Position numbers and translations under genes: made by a program
Shown: positions 19,249 through 28,900 of the stretch, piece after piece
Layout of the letters: each line of letters starts with the position of its first letter
Numbering within the stretch: position 1 is the first letter of the stretch
Notes under the pieces: model-generated
What the model was told of the DNA's origin: nothing
Databases searched by the model: none
Seen by the model: the letters and a program-made list of their open reading frames with translations, nothing else
DNA from: Photorhabdus akhurstii
Lineage (GTDB): Bacteria > Pseudomonadota > Gammaproteobacteria > Enterobacterales > Enterobacteriaceae
Assembly (NCBI RefSeq): GCF_018448925.1
Contig: NZ_RCWE01000003.1
Location: forward strand, 364,939 to 428,938
Direction of reading: 5' to 3'
DNA length: 64,000 nt

Positions 19249-19541
19249 GTTGTTAATTTGGTTTTTCTGACTATAGGGTATCCTGGGAGTTGGTGGATCG
19301 TCTTTCGTAGATAAACCTTTCTTTGAGTTCTTATGGTCGGATTCCCAGTTGCTGAGAGCGCTCTATAGAGAGATTCTCTAGATAAACCAGTCTCTTTAGC
19401 AATAAAGGATAATCCACCATGAGCTTCGGCAACCTGTCTTGCAGTTTCCAGTAACAAGCGAACATCTTGAGTTTTCCTGTCCTCATTCAATTCTGGGCTA
19501 AGGTGTTCAATAGCACTCTTGTTTTTTACAGATTTATCCAA
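19245..19541 (-). CDS. Antitoxin-like HTH protein, probably truncated at its C-terminus
   Basis: A 98-aa protein. Residues about 30-70 (GGLSFIAKETGLSRESLYRA then LSATGNP) match the helix-turn-helix of addiction-module antidote proteins of the HI1420/HigA-like group. After GNPT the family's usual C-terminus is replaced by basic residues (RTQRKVYLRKTIHQLPG), consistent with fusion to foreign DNA. No toxin partner gene is adjacent. It overlaps the next gene by ATGA and seems to be the first gene of the ABC-3C remnant operon. Confidence 0.65.
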   Translation of the reverse strand: MDKSVKNKSAIEHLSPELNEDRKTQDVRLLLETARQVAEAHGGLSFIAKETGLSRESLYRALSATGNPTIRTQRKVYLRKTIHQLPGYPIVRKTKLTT

Positions 19542-20385
19542 TTTTCCTACCCCTTTTAACCAACTATCAGAAGTTAGAGTACTGTAGCTTAAAAGATATA
19601 AACTATAAATAGTAATCTTAGCTAAAAAACTGGGATAGTCTATTCATCAATAGGCTATCCTTTAACTATAATGAATAAACTAAAAATCAGAAAGAGATGA
19701 TTATAATCCAGTTTTATTTTATATATAATAGGATGATATTAAATCGGAGATTTAAATTAATAAATTAAAAAACCGATAAAATAATAGCAAAATTTAATGC
19801 CAAAGATAATGACGAAAAAATAAATTCAATTCATAATAATCTGTAAATGATTAAATTATTCCATTATATATTAACTCTCATTTTCTAAATAAATGAAATC
19901 ATTTATAATTGACACTGCCATTTTTTCATGGCAATCCAATTTAATTCTGTCAGGAAAAAACTTTATATAATAGATGAAGTATTATCTGGTAATACATATT
20001 GCCCTTATTTTTTTTGGACTGTTTAAATAGTTGCTTTATAAAATTATTAATAGTGGTTTTATAAGGTTTTTTAAGTTTACTATATTGATAATTAAATGAG
20101 AAATAATTTTAAAATAAAATGCTGATAAAAAATTAGCAATATTTTTTGCCTTAAATAGCTATGTTATATAAAACAATTATTTATTTGTTTTATGCTATTT
20201 TTATCACGTTTATATTAAAAAAATATGTTAATTGTTTTTTACGTAATTAACTTTAGTGTTACTTTTATGGGCAGGGATTTTAAATTGCGTAGCCGGGATA
20301 GCTCATCACTTCTAGGTTTTATTGACAGGTGTTTAATTAAATAAACAGGGTTTTATATCTAAGTTTTGAACTTATGGAGAACTAT
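19542..20385. other. AT-rich intergenic region upstream of prtA
   Basis: About 840 bp, strongly AT-rich, with no frame I can support. It is flanked by the divergent ABC-3C remnant and prtA and should hold both promoters. I see no convincing operator, RNA gene or complete insertion element. Confidence 0.6.
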
Positions 20386-21828
20386 ATGTCTTTAAAGAGG
20401 AAAATTTCATATTTGGAAGAAGTTAGTGGTTCAGCAAAGGCAAATGAGGTATTGACCTGGCTACAGGCTTATATTCCAGGCAAAGATCCTAATATTGTCG
20501 TTGGGCATGAGCCTAGTAAAGATGCGGCGAAAGAGTTAATCCGAAGTGATTACCGTTGGGGGCATCAGAGTAATGACAAATCTGAAACTTTCCAATTAAC
20601 GTATAATTTCCTGGAGAGTGAACCGGATGACATGCCGTGGAGTATTTATGGATTTTCAGCATTTAATGAAGAGCAAAAAGCCGCTGCAAAACTGTCAATT
20701 CAATCTTGGACTGATGTCGCGAATATTAAATTCACGGAAACCTCTGATGCGAGTAAGGCGAATATCACTTTTGGTTTCTTTGATTTTAGTTTAACAGGGG
20801 ATTATGCGTTTGCTGAGATGCCGAATCCAGGTTTGAAACAAGTCGGAACTTGGTATAATGCGGCAAGCCGTACTTTCTTAAAAAATGATATTGAATTGAA
20901 TGGTTATGGCCGTCATACATTTACCCATGAGATCGGCCATACATTGGGGTTGGATCATCCGGCTGATTATGATGCGTCTGATGATGTAATACCGACTTAT
21001 AAGAACAAAGCTACCTATTTTGAAGATAGCGGTGCTTATACCGTCATGGGTTATTTCAGTGAAAAAAATACCGGGCAGGACTTTAAAGGTATTGATTCTT
21101 CTGCGCCATTACTTAACGATATTTCAGCCATTCAGTCGTTGTATGGCGCGAATAATACTACCCGTACCGATGACACGGTATATGGTTTTAATTCCAACAC
21201 AGATCGCGATTTCTTTACGGCAAAAGATGCCAAGAGCAAACTCGTATTTACTGCTTGGGATGCGGGTGGGAATGATACCTTTGATTTCTCTGGTTTTACC
21301 CAAGATCAACGTATTAACTTGAATGAAGCTTCTTTCTCGGATGTTGGCGGCCTGAAAGGAAACATCTCTATTGCCCGTGGCATCACGATTGAAAATGCGA
21401 TTGGCGGCAGTGGTAATGACATTCTGATAGGGAATGACGCCGCCAATACTTTAAAGGGTGGTGCCGGTGATGACATTATCTACGGTGGACTGGGAGCAGA
21501 TAATCTTTGGGGTGGGGAAGGCAAAGATACATTTGTTTACCTGAACGCCAAGGAATCACCTTTTCTTGAGCGTGATTGGATTCATGACTTTGTTTCCGGT
21601 GAAGACAAGATTGATGTGTCATTGTTCGATCTGGGTGAAGCAGGAAAAGGCACTATTAAGTTTGTCGAAGAATTCACGGGCGCTATTGGGGAAGCGGTGA
21701 TCAGCTATGATAGCGTTAATAAGGTAAATGATTTCGTGATTAATATGGGGGGAGAATTATCCCACGATGGTTTTGGAGTGAAGATCGTTGGAGAGCCGCT
21801 GACAGAGGCCGATTTCATCCTTGCATAA
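20386..21828 (+). CDS. prtA: Serralysin-type secreted metalloprotease PrtA
   Basis: A 480-aa zinc protease of the serralysin family (M10B). The catalytic motif HEIGHTLGLDHP and the Met-turn YTVMGYFS are intact. The C-terminal third is an RTX beta-roll with repeats such as GGSGND, GGAGDD, GGLGAD and GGEGKD, which bind calcium. It has no Sec signal peptide; export is expected through a type I (ABC) system reading the C-terminus. ATG 20386 (MSLKRKISYLEE) is preferred to 20374 because GGAGA sits 5 bases before it. No inhibitor (inh) or prtBCD exporter genes follow, unlike the prt operon known in Photorhabdus, so export must use genes elsewhere. Confidence 0.93.
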   Translation: MSLKRKISYLEEVSGSAKANEVLTWLQAYIPGKDPNIVVGHEPSKDAAKELIRSDYRWGHQSNDKSETFQLTYNFLESEPDDMPWSIYGFSAFNEEQKAAAKLSIQSWTDVANIKFTETSDASKANITFGFFDFSLTGDYAFAEMPNPGLKQVGTWYNAASRTFLKNDIELNGYGRHTFTHEIGHTLGLDHPADYDASDDVIPTYKNKATYFEDSGAYTVMGYFSEKNTGQDFKGIDSSAPLLNDISAIQSLYGANNTTRTDDTVYGFNSNTDRDFFTAKDAKSKLVFTAWDAGGNDTFDFSGFTQDQRINLNEASFSDVGGLKGNISIARGITIENAIGGSGNDILIGNDAANTLKGGAGDDIIYGGLGADNLWGGEGKDTFVYLNAKESPFLERDWIHDFVSGEDKIDVSLFDLGEAGKGTIKFVEEFTGAIGEAVISYDSVNKVNDFVINMGGELSHDGFGVKIVGEPLTEADFILA

Positions 21829-21855
21829 CACAACAATACAATAATACAACAACAC

Positions 21856-21879
21856 AACCGCATCTGACTGGATGCGGTT
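21856..21879 (+). terminator. Hairpin after prtA
   Basis: AACCGCATC (21856-21864) and GATGCGGTT (21871-21879) form a perfect 9-bp stem with a 6-nt loop, 27 bases after the prtA stop and preceded by a CAA/ACA-rich stretch. The T-run is short, so termination may be weak. Confidence 0.6.
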
Positions 21880-21927
21880 ATTCGTTTAGTCACTTTGAGC
21901 GTCTGGACGTATAATTTTGCTGTCTTC

Positions 21928-22002
21928 TGTCTTCCGTTTCCTGTCTTCCGTTTCCTGTCTTCCGTTTCCTGTCTTCCGTCTTCTGTTTCCTGTTTCCTGT
22001 CC
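21928..22002. repeat. Pyrimidine-rich tandem repeat, 14-bp unit
   Basis: Three exact copies of TGTCTTCCGTTTCC (21928-21941, 21942-21955, 21956-21969), then a variant copy (21970-21983), two 7-bp half units TGTTTCC and a partial copy. The top strand is almost purely C and T with G at fixed spacing. Likely a slippage-prone minisatellite. Confidence 0.9.
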
Positions 22003-22146
22003 ATGTGGTTGGAGTTCCTAATCTACCATTTTTCTATAATATAAGTAGTCAAGTATATTTGGATAAGTAATGAATGATGTGATATTTGGATTTAAAAACA
22101 ATCGCAAAATAATTTATTTTTAAATTAAAATTATTTATTGTTGATA

Positions 22147-22183
22147 TTAAACATAATTAATATATACATTGGTCGTATTATTT
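22147..22183. repeat. Diverged direct repeat upstream of gxpS, copy 1
   Basis: A 37-bp AT-rich stretch beginning TTAAACATAATTAA. It matches the stretch at 22244-22280 at 29 of 37 positions, 97 bp away. It could be a regulator-binding repeat in the long gxpS leader; no protein is assigned. Confidence 0.4.
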
Positions 22184-22243
22184 CATGATAAAAAAACATA
22201 TATAGGGAAGTTAGTTTTAGTTTGAAATTGTTTCATGTGGGTG

Positions 22244-22280
22244 TTAAATGTAATTAACGTTTACATTAGTTGTATAATTT
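22244..22280. repeat. Diverged direct repeat upstream of gxpS, copy 2
   Basis: A 37-bp stretch beginning TTAAATGTAATTAA and containing TTTACATTAGTTG. It is the partner of the copy at 22147-22183. Confidence 0.4.
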
Positions 22281-22675
22281 GATTATTATAAAATAATATG
22301 TAATCAGGCAGGTTGATAATTTTTACGTGTATAAATATACATTAATTAATATAACCAAATGATAAATCATGCTTTTTATGGTGCAATCTGTTTCCCGTCG
22401 AAATACGGGGAGGTTAATCTTACAGAGAATTATCAAGGTAAATTCGGTGTTAATTGGGGATCAGGAGGTTTAATTTGTCTTTATAATTACGTGATTTTTT
22501 ATGAAATAATTTACATGTGATATTAATTCAAAATGGACAAAATACAACAGGGATTTAACACTCATGCCAGTAAATATATTCAATAAATCCATTTTTATTT
22601 AGTTATGGAATTCAGCGTCGGCCAATAAAAAATCGCACAAAATCAAAGGCGCTTATTAAAAAAATAGGAACAAAA

Positions 22676-22822
22676 ATGGAATATCTTTTGCCGGTTCACT
22701 GGGTGAATCGTTTATTCCGTTATCAGGAAAATAATTGTCGCAGAATTGTTAATTATGCGGTTATCAACCGGGCTATTACCTCTAGCGTCCAAAAGAATGT
22801 GCTGTCTGAGGATCTTAATTGA
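22676..22822 (+). CDS. Possible 48-aa small protein or leader upstream of gxpS
   Basis: An ATG at 22676, with TAGGAA upstream, opens 48 codons beginning MEYLLPVHWVNRLFRYQE and ending SEDLN. It belongs to no family I recognise and has no membrane segment. It ends 12 bp before a strong hairpin and 120 bp before gxpS. It could be a leader peptide or chance; codon content gives no attenuation-like run. Confidence 0.25.
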   Translation: MEYLLPVHWVNRLFRYQENNCRRIVNYAVINRAITSSVQKNVLSEDLN

Positions 22823-22833
22823 TGCCTGGTGCG

Positions 22834-22871
22834 TGCCCGTTTTTATTTCTTTGAGGAAAGAAATAAGGGCA
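22834..22871 (+). other. Strong hairpin in the gxpS leader
   Basis: TTATTTCTTT (22843-22852) and AAAGAAATAA (22857-22866) pair perfectly around GAGG. TGCCC (22834-22838) and GGGCA (22867-22871) extend the stem past a 4-nt bulge. No T-run follows. It lies about 70 bp before the gxpS start, within the expected leader RNA. Confidence 0.6.
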
Positions 22872-22941
22872 AAACATTTGTGATGACTGTTGAGAATGAC
22901 AGTTTTCAAATAACTAACAGATTCGTTGAGGTAGTAAGTAG

Positions 22942-25900
22942 ATGAAAGATAGCATGGCTAAAAAGGAAATTATCTTTGACGTTGGATTAGAACAAGTACC
23001 GTCAGAAAAGGTTGGTGATGACATATCTGTTCAGAAACTTAATTTGTTGTCAGAAGCTGAACGCACACTGCTGTTGAAAACCTGGAACGCCACTGAAACC
23101 GTCTATCCTGACCAGTTAGGCATTCATCAGTTGTTTGAACGGCAAGTGGAGAAAACCCCGACAGCCACAGCGTTAATAGCAATGGATAAGACCCTGAGTT
23201 ATGCGGAATTGAATGCTCGCGCTAACCGACTGACTCATCAACTGATTAAACAAGGGGTTGGCCCGAATGACCCTGTGGCAATTCTGTTAGAGCGATCTAT
23301 CGAATTGGTGGTGGCTCAATTGGCTATTCTCAAGGCGGGCGCGGTTTATGTCCCTATCGATCCCGGAGCGCCGAACGAGAGAAAGAATTGGCTGATAAGC
23401 GATTGTTTAGCCAAATTGTTGCTCACCAGTGCAGAGGTGGATATCCCGGCTAATCTGGATGTTCCGCTAATTCGTCTCTCTGATGAGACAGACGTGAGCA
23501 AGGAGGAAGAAAGTTTTAATCCTGACTTACTTTGTGCCAGTACCGCGCCAGCGTATATTATGTACACCTCCGGCTCGACCGGCATCCCTAAAGGGGTGAT
23601 TGTGCCTCACCGCGCTGTGGTTCGACTGGTTATTAATAATAGCTATGTTGAAATTGAACCCAATGACCGAGTTGCCTTTGCGGCTAATCCCGCATTCGAT
23701 GCCAGCACCTTTGAAGTCTGGGCCCCTTTGCTCAATGGTGGGGCACTAGTCGTTATTGACCACACGACTTTGTTGACGCCACAGGAGTTTGTACAGGCAT
23801 TAGACCGTTATCAAATTAATATCTTATGGTTAAGCGTCGGCCTGTTTAACCGGCTGGCGGCGGAGTTGTCTCCAGTCCTTCCACAGATGAAAATCCTCAT
23901 TGTCGGCGGCGATGTCCTTGATCCCCATGTGATTGCCCAAGTTTTACGTAACAACCCGCCTCAGCAGTTATTGAATGCCTATGGACCGACCGAAGGCACT
24001 ACCTTTACCACCACATACCGGATTGAAGCTTTAGCCACAGGAACAACCAATATCCCTATTGGTCGACCCATTGCCAACACGCGGGTTTACTTACTGGACG
24101 AGCAAGGCCAACCGACGCCATTAGGAAGGGTGGGCGAGATTTATGTTGGAGGCGACGGGGTAGCCTGTGGTTATCTCAATCGTCCTGAATTGACCGCTGA
24201 ACGCTTTTTGGTTGATCCATTTAGTGATGCACCGAATGCGCAGATGTACCGGACCGGCGATTTGGCCCGTTATCTGCCGGATGGCAATCTAGAATTCCTT
24301 GGCCGCAACGATCAGCAAGTGAAAATCCGGGGTTTTCGGATTGAACCGGGGGAAATTGAAGCCTGCCTGGTAGAGTATCCGACAGTACGGGAAGCGGTGG
24401 TATTGGCGTTAGGCACAGGGCAGAACAAGCAGTTAGTTGCTTATGTGCTGGCGGAGTCGGATAACGAATTGCCTACTCGTTTGCGTGAACATTTAAGTGC
24501 GCGGTTGCCTGATTATATGGTGCCGGTGGCCTTTGTGCGTCTGGATGAATTCCCGCTAACTCCCAATGGCAAACTGGATCGCCGGGCGTTGCCGGCACCG
24601 TGCGAAGACGCCTTTGCCCGTCAGGTTTACGCCGCACCGCAAGGGGAAAGGGAAATTGCATTGGCGACTATCTGGCGCGAGTTACTGGGTATTGATCAGA
24701 TAAGTCGACATGATAGCTTCTTTGCCTTGGGTGGTCATTCACTACTCGGCGTACGTATGATTGAACAGCTACGCCATTTAGGGCTGACATTGGCTGCCCG
24801 CGATCTGTTTCAAGCGCCAATATTGGCGGAGTTGGCTCAAACATTGGAGCAACATCAGATTGTGGCAGTGCCGCTGAATGTCATTACCCCGGCGACCACT
24901 GCATTGACGCCAGCGATGTTGCCACTGATTGATTTGACTCAGCCTGAGATTGATCACATCGTCGAGCAGGTACCGGGCGGGGTGGTCAATATTCAGGATA
25001 TTTATGCGCTGTCGCCGTTGCAGGACGGTATCTTGTTTCACCATCTGCTGGCGAAAGAGGGTGATCCTTACTTGCTGGCCTATCCAATGATCTTTGCTGA
25101 GCGTGGTTTGTTAGACCGCTATTTATTTGCGGTACAACAGGTGGTTGACCGCCATGATATTTTGCGTACCGCGTTTATCTGGCAAGGATTATCCGTTCCG
25201 GCGCAGGTGGTTTGGCGTCAGGCGCCGTTGTCAGTGACTGAACTGAAGTTAAACCCGACTGATGGGCCGGTCAGTGACCAACTGGCGCAACGTTTTGATC
25301 CGCGGCAACACCGTTTCGATCTAAATCAGGCCCCGTTGTTGCGCTTTGTGATAGCACAGGAAACCGATGGTCGCTGGTACGTATTGCAATTACAACATCA
25401 CCTGATTGGCGACCATACCACGCTGGAAGTGATGAACCGCGAGGTTCGGGCCTGCCTTGACGGACAGGGCGATAATCTACCGGCATCGGTACCGTTCCGC
25501 AATCTGGTGGCTCAGGCTCGGCAAGGGGTTGACCAGACAGAACATCACCGATTCTTTACCGACATGTTGGCAGAAGTGGATGAACCGACGTTACCGTTTG
25601 GGCTGACCGAGGTACATCGTGATGGTTCTCAGGTCGTACAGGCGCACCGGATGCTGTCTCCCACGTTGAATGATCGTCTGCGTGCGCAGGCAAGACGTCT
25701 GGGCGTCAGTCTGGCGACCCTGTGTCATCTGGCTTGGGCGCAGGTGTTGTCGGGCACCAGTGGACAAGAGAAAGTGGTGTTCGGCACTGTGCTGTTTGGA
25801 CGTATGGCGGCGGGGGAAGGGGCTGACAGCGGCATGGGGCTGTTTATCAATACCTTACCATTACGGTTGGATATCGATGATACTCCGGTACAGGATAGCG

Positions 25901-28900
25901 TCAGGGTGGCGCATACCCGATTAGCTGGATTGCTGGATTATGAACATGCTTCATTGGCGTTAGCTCAACGTTGCAGCGGAGTACAGGGAGGCACCCCGCT
26001 TTTTAGTGCCTTATTGAATTACCGGCATAATGAGCAACCGATGATCCCGCATGAGGCAATGCCGGGAATCGAATTTCTGGGTGAACAGGAACGGACCAAC
26101 TACCCGTTTGTCCTGTCAGTGGAGGATGGCGGCGCCACACTGGGGTTGACAGCACAGGTGGTACAACCGTTTGATTCAGAACGGGTATGCGGTTATATGC
26201 AACAGGCGCTGGAAAGTCTGGTGGATGCCCTTGAACTGGCGCCGGAAACGCCGGTACGGGCGCTAAACATTTTGCCGGAATCGGAACGTACATTATTACT
26301 GGAAACCTGGAACGCGACAGAAACCCCCTATCCTGAACAACTCTGTATCCATCAGTTGATTGAACAACAGGTAGAGAAAACGCCAGAAGCCACTGCATTG
26401 ATGTCTGAAGATCAGACACTCAGCTATGGACAACTGAATGCCTGCGCTAACCGGCTTGCCCATCAACTGCTTGCCTTGGGCGTCGTGCCAGATCAACCGG
26501 TGGTGATTTGCATGACAAGTTCACCGGCGCGGGTGATAGCGGTGCTGGCGGTGCTGAAAGCGGGCGGGGCCTATGTGCCGTTGGACCCGGCTTATCCGGG
26601 AGAACGATTGTCGCATATCTTGACCGATGTAGCTCCGGCTAGGGGGTTAAAAACAATAGCGCTGGTGGACAGTACCGGGCAGACTGCATTGGGTGAGCAA
26701 ACGCTTGCGGAGCTGACGGTACTAGACCCGCATATCTTGCCTGACCAGCCGGACGGTAACCCGCAGGTTCCTGCATTGACCTCCCGCCATCTGGCCTACG
26801 TGATTTACACTTCCGGCTCAACCGGGACTCCCAAAGGGGTGATGAGTGAACATCGTGGGCTGGTTAATCTTATTCGGGATAAAATCAGCCGATTCGACAT
26901 TCGCCCCGCTAGCCGGATGTTACAGTTTGCTTCATTTGGCTTTGATGCCGGTGTCTGGGAAATCATGATGGCATTAGGCAGTGGAGCCAGCCTGATGATT
27001 CCTGCCGAAACTGTTCGTCAAGACCCGCGTCGCCTCTGGCATTATCTGGAAGAACAATCGGTGACGCATGCTTGTTTGACCCCTGCTTTGTTGCGAGAAG
27101 GGGGCGATTTGCCAACGATAACAATAAAACCGACATTGATATTGGGCGGTGAAGCGCCTAGCCCCGTGCTACTGCGGGCGCTAAGTCGTCAGGCAACGCT
27201 ATTTAATGCCTATGGCCCGACAGAAATTACCGTCTGTGCCGCTAGTTGGCGTTGTCCGCCAAACTATACCGAGGTGTTGGTTCCTATTGGGCGCCCGACG
27301 GCGAATACGCGTATTTATCTATTGGATAACCACGGCCAGCCAGTCCCATTAGGCGCGGTGGGGGAACTCTATATTGGCGGGGATGGTGTCGCTCGTGGCT
27401 ATCTCAATCGTCCTGATCTGACTGACGAGCGCTTTCTGCCTGACCCATTTAGTGATGTTGCTGATGCTCGGATGTATCGTACCGGCGATTTGGTGCGCTA
27501 CTTGCCGGACAGCAATCTGGTGTTTGTTGGCCGTAACGACCAGCAGATTAAAATCCGCGGTTTCCGTATTGAGCCGGGTGAAATTGAAGCCCGATTGGCG
27601 GAACATCCTATGGTGCGCGAAGCGTGGGTCGTAGCTTTGGGGGATGGGCAGGATAAGCGTTTAGTCGCCTATATTGTAGCCGAAGCGGATAGCGGACTGG
27701 CGGCCAGTTTGCACACTCATTTGAGCGCTATGTTGCCTGATTATATGGTACCGGCGGCCTTTGTGCGTTTAGATGCCTTCCCGCTGACCCCAAATGGTAA
27801 GTTGGATCGTCAGGCATTACCGGCACCGGGGGAGGATGCCTTCGCCCATCAAATTTATGTCGCGCCACAAGGGGAAATGGAAATTGCAGTGGCGGCTATC
27901 TGGCGTGAATTACTGGGCATTGAGCAGATCGGCCGACATGATAATTTCTTTGCCATAGGCGGACATTCCTTGTTGGCGGTACGGATGATGAACCGCATAG
28001 CTGTTTTCGGCGTCGACCTGCCGTTGGCTTCGTTGTTTATGTTTCCGTCACTGTCTGCGTTTACCGAGAAGATCTGCGCACAACGTCATGCGGGCAGTGA
28101 TAAATTGCCTGCAATTAGGCCAATATCTCGTGATAGTGTCTTGCCCTTATCGTTTGGTCAACAGCGTCTGTGGTTTCTGGCGCAATTTGAGGGGGTGAGT
28201 GATACCTACCATGTTCCGACAGCCTTGCGTTTACGTGGCCAACTTAACCTCTCTGCCTGGCAGCAGGCCCTGAATCGCCTGTTTGCTCGCCACGAGGCGC
28301 TTCGTTCTGTTTTTATCACAGTTGATGGTCAGCCTCAGGTTGAACTGTTACCGGCGGAATTTGGTCTACCGGTGAAAAAATACGATTTGCGTAAAGCATC
28401 TAACGTGGACGAACAATTTAAGCGCTTGTGTGTACAGGAAGCCAAAACGCCGTTTGATCTTGCTCGTGGCCCCCTCATGCGTTGCGCATTGATCCAACTG
28501 GCCGATGAAGAGCATATATTCTTACTGACTCAGCATCATATTATCTCCGATGCTTGGTCTTTAAAGATACTTGAATCAGAACTGGTGGCGCTTTACGCTG
28601 CTGGTCTAAATCAACAGCCTGATCCGTTGCCGTTATTGACCATTCAATATCCTGATTATGCGGCCTGGCAGCGGCAGGTATTTTCTGGTGAAGGAGTACA
28701 GGCACAGAGTGATTACTGGCGCCGGACGTTGGCAGACGCACCGGTATTGCTTGAATTGCCGATAGACAGACCTCGACCCTTCCAACAATCATTTACCGGT
28801 GGCCGGGTAGCGGTGCACATTGATGCTCCGTTGGTACAGGCGCTAAAACATCTGGGACAACAGCATGGCGCCACACTGTTTATGACACTGTTGACCGCTT

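Noticed and set aside
21928-22002. CRISPR array
   Set aside because: Units are 14 bp with no spacers and there are no cas genes; it is a simple tandem repeat.
22712-22909. 65-aa minus-strand gene upstream of gxpS
   Set aside because: It reads across the strong hairpin and has no recognisable content.
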